From the NCBI GenBank assembly GCA_012927585.1, contig JABBOY010000005.1, forward strand, positions 28,670-92,669: a stretch of 64,000 bases of DNA, in the 5' to 3' direction. The notes beneath the pieces were generated by a model. That model saw only the letters and a list, made by a program, of their open reading frames with translations. It had not been told where the DNA came from and made no database searches. This DNA is from Glaciimonas sp. (GTDB taxonomy: Bacteria; Pseudomonadota; Gammaproteobacteria; Burkholderiales; Burkholderiaceae_D). Of the stretch, positions 49,656 through 59,248 are shown in pieces (within the stretch, counting starts at the first letter, position 1; every line of letters begins with the position of its first letter). Made by a program: the position numbers and the translations under genes.

Positions 49656-49691
49656 AAAAACCCCTAAGCATTTGATTTCTTAGGGGTTTTT
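49656..49691. terminator. Bidirectional intrinsic terminator
   Basis: AAAAACCCCTAAG and CTTAGGGGTTTTT form a 13-bp exact stem around a 10-nt loop, giving a T-run on either strand. On the minus strand it lies about 30 nt after tRNA-Ser and should end that transcript. Confidence 0.85.
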
Positions 49692-49722
49692 AGGCAAACT
49701 TTGCTAACGTTTGCAGTGTCTT

Positions 49723-49812
49723 TGGCGGAAGCGGTGAGATTCGAACTCACGGAGGCTTTAAACCCTCGCTAGTTTTCAAGACTAGTGCCTTAAACCGCTC
49801 GGCCACACTTCC
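49723..49812 (-). tRNA. serT: tRNA-Ser (anticodon UGA)
   Basis: The 90-nt minus-strand sequence starts GGAAGTGTGGCCGAGCGG and ends with an encoded CCA. The acceptor stem GGAAGTG pairs with CGCTTCC, the discriminator base is G as expected for serine, and the anticodon arm CTAGT-CTTGAAA-ACTAG presents TGA. A long variable arm (GAGGG...CCTC) and the T-arm GTTCGAATC are present. All features fit a class II tRNA reading UCA and related codons. Confidence 0.97.
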
Positions 49813-50012
49813 ATATTCAGTTGCAGAGAAATTCAAGACCGGTATATTTAACCACGCCCTAAACCTTTCAGAGCCAGGATTATACCTAAAGCGGCCAGAT
49901 CGATACAATTTTTTATAAATTCAGCCAGACATCCCAAAAAATAAATTGCACTCGCGAAACAACCAAGGTAATCACATCACGGATGTCTCCAGGCGAATAT
50001 CGACTTCTCTGA

Positions 50013-51257
50013 CTAATCCACCAAAAATAATTGCTGTAAATCGTTCAGGAAAGATTGCCCGAGAGCCGTCGGCTTAATGATTACATGATCGCGATACAGC
50101 AAGCCTTTCGATTCGGCCAGCGCCAGCGTTTTTTCGATTGCATTGAGCGCCATGCCGGTACGCTCGGCAAACAAATTGGCTTGAAATCCCTGGTTAAGGC
50201 GCAATGCATTCAACATGAATTCAAACGGCAAATCTTCACGGCTAACTTCATTTTGATCTTGAATCTGCGTACCTTGCAAAATGTGTTCCAGATAAGCCTT
50301 GGGCTGCTTGTAACGCATCTGCCGCACTACCCGGTGCGGAAATGACAGCTTGGAGTGCGCACCGGCGCCGATCCCGAGATAATCGCCAAACTCCCAATAA
50401 TTGCGGTTGTGGCGCGCCTGTCGCTTTGGTTGCGCATAGGCCGAGACTTCATATTGCCCATAGCCGGCGGCGGCCGTTAAATCAGCGATCATGTCCTGCA
50501 TATCGGCACTGGCATCGTCGTCCGGCACCACCGGCGGATGTTTGGCAAACAGGGTGTTCGGTTCCAGCGTCAAGTGATACAAAGACAAGTGTGGCGGTGC
50601 ATAGGCAATCGCAGTCTCGATATCCCGGCGCGCTTCTGCCAGTGTTTGTTGCGGCAACGCATACATCAGATCCAGATTGAAATTATCAAAATTGGTGTGG
50701 GCGATATCAACCGCCCGGCGCGCCTCAATGCCATCGTGAATCCGTCCCAAAGCTTGCAAATGTTGCGCGTTGAAACTCTGAATGCCGATCGATAGCCGGT
50801 TGATCCCGCTGGCGCGATAGGAGCGGAATTTCTCAGCCTCGAAAGTACCGGGGTTGGCTTCCATCGTGAGCTCGGCCGCGCCGTCCAAAGGCAGCAAGCT
50901 GCGCAGATCCGACAGCAATCGATCCAGACCTGCGGCAGACATCAGACTGGGGGTGCCACCACCGATAAATACCGTATAAATTTTGCGCCCCCAGATCAAT
51001 GGCAGCGCACTTTCCAGATCGCTGCGCAAGGCTGCCAGATAGGCATCCTCAGGGAATCCGCCCCGCGCTTCATGCGAGTTGAAGTCGCAATACGGGCATT
51101 TCTTGACGCACCACGGGAAATGGATATACAGCGACAACGGCGGCAGCGCCGCCAATTGCAGCGCGCCCGGCTTGAGAAAGGCGGCCGCCGTTTGCAGCGG
51201 TTGGGCAGCGCTACTGACAGCGTTGCCTGTCGCGTCAATCAATTTAATCGGGATCAT
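50013..51257 (-). CDS. hemW: HemW, radical SAM heme chaperone
   Basis: Radical SAM protein of 414 residues related to HemN but shown in other bacteria to insert heme. The cluster motif is SLYIHFPWCVKKCPYCDFNS (CxxxCxxC) near residues 42-61, followed by FIGGGTPSL and RLSIGIQSF. The C-terminal domain has NYWEFGDYLGIGAGAHS. About 40 residues precede the radical SAM core, as in Oxalobacteraceae homologues by my recollection. It lacks the extra HemN N-terminal Cys region. Its start overlaps rdgB by 4 nt. Confidence 0.93.
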   Translation of the reverse strand: MIPIKLIDATGNAVSSAAQPLQTAAAFLKPGALQLAALPPLSLYIHFPWCVKKCPYCDFNSHEARGGFPEDAYLAALRSDLESALPLIWGRKIYTVFIGGGTPSLMSAAGLDRLLSDLRSLLPLDGAAELTMEANPGTFEAEKFRSYRASGINRLSIGIQSFNAQHLQALGRIHDGIEARRAVDIAHTNFDNFNLDLMYALPQQTLAEARRDIETAIAYAPPHLSLYHLTLEPNTLFAKHPPVVPDDDASADMQDMIADLTAAAGYGQYEVSAYAQPKRQARHNRNYWEFGDYLGIGAGAHSKLSFPHRVVRQMRYKQPKAYLEHILQGTQIQDQNEVSREDLPFEFMLNALRLNQGFQANLFAERTGMALNAIEKTLALAESKGLLYRDHVIIKPTALGQSFLNDLQQLFLVD

Positions 51258-51838
51258 TGTAATTTTTCCACCAGCGCGCGCAATGCCTGGCCGCGATGGG
51301 AGAGCGCATTTTTCTGTTTAGAACGTAATTCAGCTACGGTTTTGCCCAAGCCGGCCAGCCAGAAATGCGGATCGTAACCGAAGCCGCCGGCGCCACGCGG
51401 CGTAGCGATAATCTCGCCATCCCAGCGCCCTTCGGCAATAATCGGCTGCGGATCATGGGCATGCCGCAGATACACCAGCGCACAATAATAATAGGCGGAC
51501 TTGTCGGCATGCGGCGCCAGGTCGATTAGCAGCTTGCAGTTGTTGGCGGCATCCGATTTCGGTTCGCCGCCGTAGCGGGCTGAAAGCACCCCGGGCGCAC
51601 CGCCCAAGGCATTGACGCATACGCCGGAGTCATCCGCCAGCGCCGGCAAACCGGTAATAGCGGCAGCGTGGCGCGCCTTGGCCAGCGCATTCTCGATAAA
51701 GGTCGGATGCGGCTCCTCGGCTTCCAACACATTGAACGCACCCTGCGGGTGCAGCGTAAAACCGATTGCCCCCAGCATTTCGCCAAATTCTTTCAGCTTA
51801 CCGGCATTATTGGAAGCCAAAACGATGGTTTTTGTCAT
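51254..51838 (-). CDS. rdgB: RdgB, dITP/XTP pyrophosphatase
   Basis: Cleans deaminated purine nucleotides from the pool. The 194-residue Ham1-family protein has VLASNNAGKLKEFGEML, FIENALAKARHAA, ADDSGVCVNAL, PGVLSARYGGE, GFGYDPHF and LSHRGQALRAL. It lies between rph and hemW. The 171-nt gap upstream, to rph, contains a 62-bp repeat element. Confidence 0.95.
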   Translation of the reverse strand: MTKTIVLASNNAGKLKEFGEMLGAIGFTLHPQGAFNVLEAEEPHPTFIENALAKARHAAAITGLPALADDSGVCVNALGGAPGVLSARYGGEPKSDAANNCKLLIDLAPHADKSAYYYCALVYLRHAHDPQPIIAEGRWDGEIIATPRGAGGFGYDPHFWLAGLGKTVAELRSKQKNALSHRGQALRALVEKLQ

Positions 51839-51904
51839 AATCTTTTGACGCAGACAGCCGTTACCGTAACGGCTTCCGCTAATTTTTACAATATAAAAAA
51901 AGTG

Positions 51905-51966
51905 GGAGTATCATTAAAAACCGTGCATTTACCGCATTATTTTAGTGTGTAAAATAAAAATACCCG
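51905..51966 (+). repeat. 62-bp dispersed element, copy 4
   Basis: Starts GGAGTATCAT and ends AATACCCG, with the core TTACCGCATT and CCGCAT at offset 28-33. GGGAGTAT and ATACCC form the imperfect ends. It sits between rph and rdgB, both read leftward. Confidence 0.7.
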
Positions 51967-52009
51967 GCAAAGTATATGCAATGAAAGCACAGAAAACATA
52001 TGAAGAAAC

Positions 52010-52738
52010 CTACAAGCCGAGCGTTTCTTTCTGCAGGCTGATCAGGTCGGCGATGCCCTGCTGCGCCAAGTCGAGCAACTGATCCATGGTGGCACGATCG
52101 AATGCAGCGCCTTCTGCGGTGCCCTGCACTTCGATGAAGTGGGCGTTACTGGTCATCACCACGTTCATGTCGGTGTCGCAGCCGGAATCTTCCTGATAAT
52201 CCAAATCCATCAACGGCTTGCCGCGAACCACGCCGACCGAAATCGCCGCCACGAAATGCCGGAGCGGCACTGCCGCAATAGCGCCGCGCGCGACCAATTG
52301 CGAAAATGCGTCAAAGGCTGCGACCATGGCGCCGGTGATGGCTGCGGTGCGGGTGCCGCCATCGGCCTGTATCACATCGCAATCCAGATGCAGCGTGCGT
52401 TCGCCGAAGGCTTGCAGATCGAAAGCGGCGCGCAGCGAACGGCCGATCAGACGTTGAATTTCCTGGGTGCGGCCGGATTGTTTGCCTTTGGCCGCCTCGC
52501 GCTCCATGCGAGTGTGGGTAGAACGCGGCAGCATGCCGTATTCGGCAGTCAGCCAGCCCTGCCCTTTGCCTTTCAGAAAGCCAGGCACCTTGTCTTCGAT
52601 GCTGGCCGTGCAAATCACGCGGGTATCGCCGAACTCGACCAGCACCGAGCCTTCTGCGTGTTTGGTGTAATTGCGGCACAGGCGAATCGGGCGCAGCGCA
52701 TCGGCAGCACGTCCGTGGGCGCGTATTTCATGGTGCAT
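52010..52738 (-). CDS. rph: RNase PH
   Basis: Phosphorolytic 3'-5' exoribonuclease trimming tRNA 3' ends. The 242-residue protein has [72 protein letters not shown], and [19 protein letters not shown]. It starts 4 nt after the PP2C gene stop. The chain is full length, unlike the frameshifted rph of E. coli K-12. Confidence 0.95.
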   Translation of the reverse strand: MHHEIRAHGRAADALRPIRLCRNYTKHAEGSVLVEFGDTRVICTASIEDKVPGFLKGKGQGWLTAEYGMLPRSTHTRMEREAAKGKQSGRTQEIQRLIGRSLRAAFDLQAFGERTLHLDCDVIQADGGTRTAAITGAMVAAFDAFSQLVARGAIAAVPLRHFVAAISVGVVRGKPLMDLDYQEDSGCDTDMNVVMTSNAHFIEVQGTAEGAAFDRATMDQLLDLAQQGIADLISLQKETLGL

Positions 52739-52742
52739 AGTG

Positions 52743-53672
52743 TCAATCCTTGGAAGTTATACGGGCGCTTTTTTGAATCGCGCCGCGAATCTCTGCAATC
52801 GCTCTTTCAATTTCAGCTTCGTCGAATGCGTCAGCTTCTATTTTCTCACCCTCAGGCATGGCCAGAATGGTGGTGGTGACCTCGCCCAAAGGCAAGGTAT
52901 TGGTGGTAATTGTAGCCTCATCGTCAGATACCTTGCTGCCATCCCACATCATTGCCAGCGCAGTGACATTGTCAGAACGCTTGCCGGCAATGCCGACGGC
53001 GCTGTCCAGCAACTCCGGGATCGCGCGCACAATCGTATTGCTTTGCAAACTCTGGGCCAATACGTGATCCGGCAGCACCGACCACAAACCGTCCGAGCAC
53101 AGCAACATGATGTCGCCTGCCTGCAGCGCGCAACGGCGGGACATCTCGACAATTGGCACATTGGACGCACCAAGGCAATTGAACAACTTGTTGCGGTCAG
53201 GGTGCGTATCGCGCTCAGAAGGCATCACCTTACCTTGTGCAATCAGGGTTTCAATGCGCGAGTGATCCCTGGTGCGGGCCAGGATTTGGCCGTTGCGCAT
53301 CCAGTACAAGCGTGAATCGCCACAGTGCGCCCAGTAAGCGTGTCCATGCTGGACCAGGCAGGCAACAATAGTAGTGCGCGGTGTTTCCGGCAAATTATGC
53401 AAATCGCGGTAATGCAAAATTTCACGGTGCGCAGCTAGAAAACTTTCTTCAAAGAACCGCTCCGGCTGCTTGATAGCGGGTACCGCGTTCTGGCGAAACA
53501 CCGCATTAATGGTCTGCATCGCAATAGCGGCCGCTATTTCGCCCTGAATGTGCCCACCCATGCCATCGGCCAGCAATAGCAACAAGGCGTCGCGGGTAAA
53601 GCTGTAACCCATGCGGTCCTGATTGACCTTGCGGCCGCCGATATGGCTTTCTTGATAGACGGAAAATCGCAT
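52743..53672 (-). CDS. PP2C-family protein phosphatase
   Basis: Metal-dependent Ser/Thr phosphatase of 309 residues. The start at 53672 ([20 protein letters not shown]) fits the family; a longer frame would cross the kinase gene end. PP2C motifs are [43 protein letters not shown] and the C-terminal Asp in SDNVTALAM. It follows the Ser/Thr kinase gene by 61 nt and likely reverses that kinase's action. The C-terminal 70 residues are acidic and of no known fold. Confidence 0.92.
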   Translation of the reverse strand: MRFSVYQESHIGGRKVNQDRMGYSFTRDALLLLLADGMGGHIQGEIAAAIAMQTINAVFRQNAVPAIKQPERFFEESFLAAHREILHYRDLHNLPETPRTTIVACLVQHGHAYWAHCGDSRLYWMRNGQILARTRDHSRIETLIAQGKVMPSERDTHPDRNKLFNCLGASNVPIVEMSRRCALQAGDIMLLCSDGLWSVLPDHVLAQSLQSNTIVRAIPELLDSAVGIAGKRSDNVTALAMMWDGSKVSDDEATITTNTLPLGEVTTTILAMPEGEKIEADAFDEAEIERAIAEIRGAIQKSARITSKD

Positions 53673-53733
53673 GGAACCGATCTGTAATAAGAAAAGGAGA
53701 CGGCTAATTCTTGCCGCCGGCATGAATGACAAA

Positions 53734-54741
53734 TTATCGGGTGTGGTCTTGCAGTGTAACGCCTGGCTTGGAATTCTTGAGCCCGATCCCACCCCACATG
53801 CTGCGCACTTTCTGGGAAAAACGCAGCAGCACGCCCGGCTCAGGAGTAACCGCCACCGGTTGCTGCAAAGCCTTTTGTAGCGCAAATACGCTGGGAGGAC
53901 GCTGCAACAGATCGAGCATCAAGCACCACTTGACCACTTTGATCAATTCAGGCGAATACAAACCTTCCAGCTTGGCCAAATGGGCATCGATTTTATCAAT
54001 CTTGCTGCGCTGCTCCACCGGCGGCGGCGGGGCTCCGGCCATGCAGGCAAACATCGCCGCGCCAATACTGTAAATGTCGGTCCAAGGGCCTAAACTACCG
54101 TTCTTGACATATAACTCGGGTGGGGCAAAGCCCGGTGTATACATCGGATACAGCTTCACCAGGTCGGTGCGAAAGGTCTGCCGCGCTGCGCCAAAATCGA
54201 GCAGGATCGGCGTGCCATCGGTGCGCAAGTAAATATTTGCCGGCTTCAGATCGAGATGCAGCAGCTTGTTCGCATGCACTTCGCGCAAGCCATTCAAAAC
54301 CTGACTGAACATAGTGCGAATGAATTGCTCCGAGAGCAACGGTTTCTGGCCCGAATCGCGGCGCCGCAGAATGTGCGCCTGCAGCGAGCAGCCAGACTCA
54401 TACGCCATTACCATGTAAACTGTATCGTTGGCGCGAAAAAAATTGACCACGCTGACCACGTTCGGGTGCGAAATGCGCGCCAGTGCGCGGCCTTCCTCAA
54501 AAAAACATTTCAGGCCCATTCGAAATACCGGCAGATTTGCAGCCGAAACCAGCGGCGATAACTCACCCGGCTGCCGTAGCGCCAGACTGCTGGGCAGATA
54601 TTCCTTGATGGCGACGGCGCTGCCATTCTTGTCATGAGCCAGATAGACAATACTGAACCCGCCGGACGCAATTTTCTTTACAATGCGATATCCCGAAATT
54701 GCAAGCCCGTCTGGCAGTGGTGCATTGTTTTGCGCAGCCAT
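53734..54741 (-). CDS. Ser/Thr protein kinase (Hanks type)
   Basis: A 335-residue eukaryotic-like kinase without a membrane segment. The glycine loop is KIASGGFSIVYLA (about residues 21-33), the ATP-binding Lys is in AVAIKEYLP, the catalytic loop is LHLDLKPANIYL, and the DFG segment is ILLDFGAARQ. In the catalytic loop Leu replaces the usual Arg of HRD, marking a non-RD kinase. PEx-like FAPPELY and WTDIYSIGAAMFAC follow. It is the first gene of the minus-strand block and is divergent from yicC. Confidence 0.92.
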   Translation of the reverse strand: MAAQNNAPLPDGLAISGYRIVKKIASGGFSIVYLAHDKNGSAVAIKEYLPSSLALRQPGELSPLVSAANLPVFRMGLKCFFEEGRALARISHPNVVSVVNFFRANDTVYMVMAYESGCSLQAHILRRRDSGQKPLLSEQFIRTMFSQVLNGLREVHANKLLHLDLKPANIYLRTDGTPILLDFGAARQTFRTDLVKLYPMYTPGFAPPELYVKNGSLGPWTDIYSIGAAMFACMAGAPPPPVEQRSKIDKIDAHLAKLEGLYSPELIKVVKWCLMLDLLQRPPSVFALQKALQQPVAVTPEPGVLLRFSQKVRSMWGGIGLKNSKPGVTLQDHTR

Positions 54742-54824
54742 ATTTTCCTAAGCGGTAGAAGTTCGGATTGTGTTGATAAATCGCACATTTGTAAAGCACA
54801 GTAAAGTAAAACCAAGGAGTCGAC

Positions 54825-55742
54825 TTGAGTATTTGCAGCATGACTGGCTACGCAGTCACCATCAAAGAAGCCGCCGCCGGCACTCTGACCATCGAGATCA
54901 AAAGCGTCAACTCGCGCTTTCTGGATCTGCAATTTCGCATCAATGACGATTTGCGCGCAGTCGAGTCGACCTTGCGCGAAGCCATCATGGGGCGCATCAC
55001 GCGCGGCAAGGTCGAATGCCGCCTGAGCTTCGGCCGCAAGGTCAAGTCGGACCCCGGCCAGGCGCTCAATGCCGCCCTGCTGCTGGATCTGGCGGCGCTG
55101 CAACATGCAGTGCGCCAACAATTCCCGGATGCGCCGCCGCTATCGGTCAATGAACTGTTGCGCTGGCCCGGCGTCATTGCGGAAGCCGAAATCGGCCGGG
55201 AAACTCTGCAAGCTGAAGTCGTTGCCGCCATGAGCGCGGCGCTCGACGCCTTCGTGGACTCGCGTGCGCGTGAAGGCGCGGCGCTGCAAGCCATGTTACT
55301 GGTGCGGGTTGACGCCATGGAGCAGATCATCCTCGACATCACGCCGCTGATTCCGCAAGTTGTCCTGCAATTCCAGCAGAAAGCCACTGAACGCATGCAG
55401 GAAGCGCTCGGGCTGGCGCCCCAAAGCGATGCTGCCACTGCAACCCAGGCGTTATCACGCCAGGAAGCGCTGGAGCGCATCCGGCAGGAAGTCAGTCTGT
55501 ATGGCATCCGAATTGACGTCTCCGAAGAATTGTCGCGGTTGGCCGCCCATCTGAGCGAAACCCGTCAGATCCTGAAAAGAGGCGGCCAGGTCGGCAAACG
55601 GCTCGACTTCATGATGCAGGAACTCAACCGCGAAGCCAACACGCTCGGCGCCAAGGCGGCAGTCAAGGAATTATCCGATGCGTCGATGGCGTTAAAACTG
55701 CTGATTGAGCAAATGCGCGAGCAGGTGCAAAATCTGGAATAA
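54825..55742 (+). CDS. yicC: YicC-family endoribonuclease
   Basis: A 305-residue YicC protein; E. coli YicC is an endoribonuclease. It has [11 protein letters not shown] at the N-terminus, [17 protein letters not shown], and the C-terminal DUF1732 part [20 protein letters not shown]. The start is probably the TTG at 54825, because AAGGAG at 54814-54819 lies 5 nt before it; the first ATG (54840) would lack a spaced site. It is followed by gmk. Confidence 0.93.
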   Translation: MSICSMTGYAVTIKEAAAGTLTIEIKSVNSRFLDLQFRINDDLRAVESTLREAIMGRITRGKVECRLSFGRKVKSDPGQALNAALLLDLAALQHAVRQQFPDAPPLSVNELLRWPGVIAEAEIGRETLQAEVVAAMSAALDAFVDSRAREGAALQAMLLVRVDAMEQIILDITPLIPQVVLQFQQKATERMQEALGLAPQSDAATATQALSRQEALERIRQEVSLYGIRIDVSEELSRLAAHLSETRQILKRGGQVGKRLDFMMQELNREANTLGAKAAVKELSDASMALKLLIEQMREQVQNLE

Positions 55743-55788
55743 ATCTGCACAACAATGCGTAAATATCAGTCATCAGCAAGGATCTCCC

Positions 55789-56433
55789 ATGTCCCAAACC
55801 AACACATCTTCAGGCAGCCTGTTTATGGTGGTAGCGCCATCGGGCGCTGGAAAATCCACTCTGGTGAATGCCCTGCTAACGCAGGAATCGGGCATCCAGC
55901 TATCGATTTCCTTCACCACCCGCGCACTCAGGCCGGGTGAACAGAACGGGCGCGAATATCACTTCACCACGACGGCAGATTTCCTCGCAAGAAAAGACCA
56001 GGACGAGTTTCTGGAATCGGCCGAAGTACACGGCAATCACTACGGCACCTCACGGCTGCGGATCGCAGACCAGATCAAGACCGGCACCGATGTCTTGCTG
56101 GAAATCGACTGGCAAGGCGCACAACAGATCAAAAAACAATTCCCGCATGCGGTCGGCATCTTCATCCTGCCACCTTCCATAGCAGCATTGGAAGAGCGCC
56201 TGACAAAACGCGGACAGGATGAACCGCACATCATCACGCGCCGGATTCTGGCCGCCGGCGGGGAAATCGCCCACGCCCCGGAGTTCGAATATGCTATTAT
56301 CAACCGAGATTTTGCGACCGCATTGTCCGAGCTAACGGCGATCGTAAAAGCGGCCCGTTGCAGATTTGCGCAACAAGCGGCGCGCAACACATCACTATTT
56401 GCCCAGTTGGGCATACATGCAAATTTAAGTTAA
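55789..56433 (+). CDS. gmk: Guanylate kinase
   Basis: Phosphorylates GMP to GDP. The 214-residue protein has the P-loop [32 protein letters not shown] for GMP binding, [18 protein letters not shown], and [14 protein letters not shown]. The start at 55789 ([15 protein letters not shown]) gives the usual length. The order yicC-gmk-rpoZ-spoT is shared by many beta- and gammaproteobacteria. Confidence 0.95.
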   Translation: MSQTNTSSGSLFMVVAPSGAGKSTLVNALLTQESGIQLSISFTTRALRPGEQNGREYHFTTTADFLARKDQDEFLESAEVHGNHYGTSRLRIADQIKTGTDVLLEIDWQGAQQIKKQFPHAVGIFILPPSIAALEERLTKRGQDEPHIITRRILAAGGEIAHAPEFEYAIINRDFATALSELTAIVKAARCRFAQQAARNTSLFAQLGIHANLS

Positions 56434-56485
56434 TTTAACGAAAATTTAACAAAATCAAGCCAAATTCGCATTTTTAGGAGCATTC

Positions 56486-56689
56486 ATGGCCCGTATCACC
56501 ATTGAAGATTGTATCGATAAAATCCCAAATCGTTTTCAACTCACCCTGTGCGCCACCTATCGCGCCCGTCAGTTGCTGCAAGGCCATTTGCAAAAAGTGG
56601 ATGCTGACGACAAAGCGACCGTGATTGCGCTACGAGAAATCGCAGCCGGCAAAATCGGGATTGAAATGCTGAAAAAGGTTCCTAATTAA
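56486..56689 (+). CDS. rpoZ: RNA polymerase omega subunit
   Basis: A 67-residue omega subunit that aids beta' folding and forms part of the ppGpp site. [20 protein letters not shown] and the following RARQLLQG are the family N-terminus, and [13 protein letters not shown] is also conserved. TTTAGGAG precedes the start. It lies between gmk and spoT, linking transcription to the stringent response. Confidence 0.97.
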   Translation: MARITIEDCIDKIPNRFQLTLCATYRARQLLQGHLQKVDADDKATVIALREIAAGKIGIEMLKKVPN

Positions 56690-56754
56690 CCGTTCGGCCA
56701 CTTAATTACCCGATAAGTACCCGATGACCGCCATGTGGCTGATAGCTCCTAAGC

Positions 56755-59034
56755 ATGAACCCAAAATCTGCAGAGTCGCCTGTATCAGCCGCATTAAATA
56801 GCCGGCCTGCTTCCGAACGTGCGGAGCCGCGTCCTGCCAGTCACAAAAAATCCACATCGAAAGACAGCGCCCAGCATGGCGCCGGCGCGCTATCGATTAC
56901 GCCGCTCACCACTAAACTAGCCCAGTATCTATCTCCTTCGGACTTGAAAAAAGTCAAGGAAGCCTATCGCTTCTCGGACGAAAGGCATTTGGGCCAGATG
57001 CGCCAATCCGGTGAAGCCTATATCTCCCACCCGATTGCAGTAGCCGAAATTTGCGCCGACTGGAAGCTTGATGCGCAAGCCATCATGGCCGCCTTGCTGC
57101 ATGACGTAATGGAAGACCAGGACGTCAAGAAGGACGAACTGATTGAGCGCTTCGGAGCGCCGGTAGCGGCTCTGGTCGATGGCTTGTCGAAGCTGGATAA
57201 AATCGAATTCCAGAGCAAGGTGGAAGCGCAGGCGGAAAACTTCCGCAAGATGCTGCTTGCGATGGCGCGCGACGTGCGCGTCATCCTCATCAAGCTGGCC
57301 GACCGCCTGCACAACATGAGTACGCTGGGCGTGATGGCGCCGAACAAAAAACAGCGCATCGCGCGCGAGACAATGGAAGTCTACGTCCCGATTGCGCGCC
57401 GGCTCGGCCTCAACAGCATCTATCGTGAACTGCAGGACATGTCGTTTCTGCATCTGTACCCAAACCGTTACAAAACCCTGACCAAGGCAGTAAAAGCTGC
57501 GCGCGGCAACCGTCGCGAAGTGGTCAGCAAAATACTGGAATCGGTCAATAGCACGCTGCAAGCTGCTGGCATCCAGGCGCAAGTCTATGGGCGCGAAAAA
57601 ACGCTGTACGGCATCTACCGGAAAATGCGCGCCAAGCACTTATCGTTTTCCCAGGTACTGGACGTATACGGCTTTCGCGTGGTGGTCGAGAGCTTCGCCG
57701 ATTGCTATCTCGCCCTCGGCACGTTGCACGCGCTCTACAAACCGATGCCGGGAAAGTTCAAGGATTACATTGCCATTCCCAAACTGAATGGCTATCAGTC
57801 GCTGCACACGACACTGATCGGCCCCTACGGCACACCGGTCGAATTTCAGATGCGCACCCAAGACATGCACCGGGTGGCAGAGTCTGGAGTCGCTGCGCAC
57901 TGGCTCTACAAGAGTAGCGAAGCCAATCTCTCCGACCTGCAGCAGCGCACCCACGTCTGGCTGCAATCACTGCTCGACATCCAGAAGCAAACCGGCGATT
58001 CGGCCGAATTTCTCGAGCATGTGAAGGTCGATCTATTTCCTGATTCGGTATATGTTTTTACGCCGAAATCGATCATTATTGCATTGCCGCGCGGTGCAAC
58101 CGCGCTCGACTTTGCCTATACCATTCACACCGATATCGGCCATCAGGCAATTGCGGCCAAGATAAACCACGAGAACGCAGCATTGCGCATGGAATTGCAC
58201 AATGGCGACATCGTCGAGATCGTTACATCCCCCACCTCGCGCCCTAGCCCAAACTGGCTCTCCTTCGTGCGCAGCGGCAAGGCGCGCTCCGCAATCCGGC
58301 ACCACCTGCGTACTATCAATTCATCCGAATCGCTTGCACTCGGCAAACAACTGCTGACACAGGCTCTTGCTGCGCTGGAAATTGACACCGTGTTGCCGCC
58401 GGCGCTGCTGGAACGGTTAATGAACGAATCCAGAGCCAAATCGATGGAAGAGCTCTACCTCGACATCGGCATAGGCAAACGGATGGCGGCGTTGGTGGCG
58501 CGCCACATCATGAGCTTGCACGAGAATGGAAATTCACATTCACGAAAAATTAAAAACCATTCTGCAGCGGATAAGCTCGAACCCGTAGTGATTTATGGCA
58601 ATGAAGGTGTAGCGGTTCAACTGGCGCAGTGTTGCCAGCCGATACCGGGCGACCGCATCATCGGTCAATTGAAGCGCGACCAAGGCTTGATCGTACACAC
58701 TGAAGATTGCGATGTGGCCAAACGTTTAATCGGCAAGGAAGCGGAGCACTGGACCAGCGTGATCTGGGGTGAAAATCTGAGTCGCCGCTTTGATTGCCGA
58801 ATCAAGCTTCTGGTGCAAAACGAACGAGGCATGCTGGCCCGCGTAGCAGCCGAAATCAATGAATCGGATGCCAACATCACTCACGTATTGATGGATCAGG
58901 AAAAGTATCAGGATCGCTCCATGATACATCTGCACTTCACGCTCCAGGTCCAAAACCGGGTCCACCTGGCGCACCTGATCCGCAGCGTGCGACGTCTGGC
59001 CGGAGTCGAACGGCTGGAACGCGAGCGCGGTTAA
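56755..59034 (+). CDS. spoT: Bifunctional (p)ppGpp synthetase/hydrolase SpoT
   Basis: A 759-residue RelA/SpoT-family enzyme. After about 50 variable residues comes the HD hydrolase domain with SHPIAVAEICADWKLDAQAI and the intact LLHDVMED, and RVILIKLADRLHNM. The synthetase domain has YGREKTLYGIYRKM, DVYGFRVVVES and LNGYQSLHTTLIG. A TGS domain (VYVFTPKSIIIALPRGATAL) and a C-terminal ACT domain follow. The intact HD motif indicates SpoT-like hydrolase ability rather than RelA. Confidence 0.95.
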   Translation: MNPKSAESPVSAALNSRPASERAEPRPASHKKSTSKDSAQHGAGALSITPLTTKLAQYLSPSDLKKVKEAYRFSDERHLGQMRQSGEAYISHPIAVAEICADWKLDAQAIMAALLHDVMEDQDVKKDELIERFGAPVAALVDGLSKLDKIEFQSKVEAQAENFRKMLLAMARDVRVILIKLADRLHNMSTLGVMAPNKKQRIARETMEVYVPIARRLGLNSIYRELQDMSFLHLYPNRYKTLTKAVKAARGNRREVVSKILESVNSTLQAAGIQAQVYGREKTLYGIYRKMRAKHLSFSQVLDVYGFRVVVESFADCYLALGTLHALYKPMPGKFKDYIAIPKLNGYQSLHTTLIGPYGTPVEFQMRTQDMHRVAESGVAAHWLYKSSEANLSDLQQRTHVWLQSLLDIQKQTGDSAEFLEHVKVDLFPDSVYVFTPKSIIIALPRGATALDFAYTIHTDIGHQAIAAKINHENAALRMELHNGDIVEIVTSPTSRPSPNWLSFVRSGKARSAIRHHLRTINSSESLALGKQLLTQALAALEIDTVLPPALLERLMNESRAKSMEELYLDIGIGKRMAALVARHIMSLHENGNSHSRKIKNHSAADKLEPVVIYGNEGVAVQLAQCCQPIPGDRIIGQLKRDQGLIVHTEDCDVAKRLIGKEAEHWTSVIWGENLSRRFDCRIKLLVQNERGMLARVAAEINESDANITHVLMDQEKYQDRSMIHLHFTLQVQNRVHLAHLIRSVRRLAGVERLERERG

Positions 59035-59248
59035 TTTTGTAGGGCGCCAATAAGCGCAGCCCTTGCAGGGCGCGTAATGGCTTGCAAGCCATTACCGTTT
59101 CGCAGGCGAATGGCATGCCATTCGAAATCCCTGCTACACCATTGCGCCGAATGCCTACGCAAAACCGCAACAATGCATAACTATCGACGCGCTTGCTATC
59201 CAGTGGCATCGACTTCCTGAGCACCAAAAAATGGCGCAATACGCTACG
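59035..59248. repeat. Intergenic palindromes (REP-like) between spoT and the DUF3422 gene
   Basis: The convergent gap contains a 22-bp exact palindrome at 59074-59095 (half GTAATGGCTTG) and an 18-bp exact palindrome CGAATGGCATGCCATTCG at 59107-59124, 11 nt apart. The flanks read TAGGGCGCCAATAAGCGCAG and the partner ACCATTGCGCCGAATG. The layout resembles REP/BOX-type intergenic elements and may also end both converging transcripts. Confidence 0.6.
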
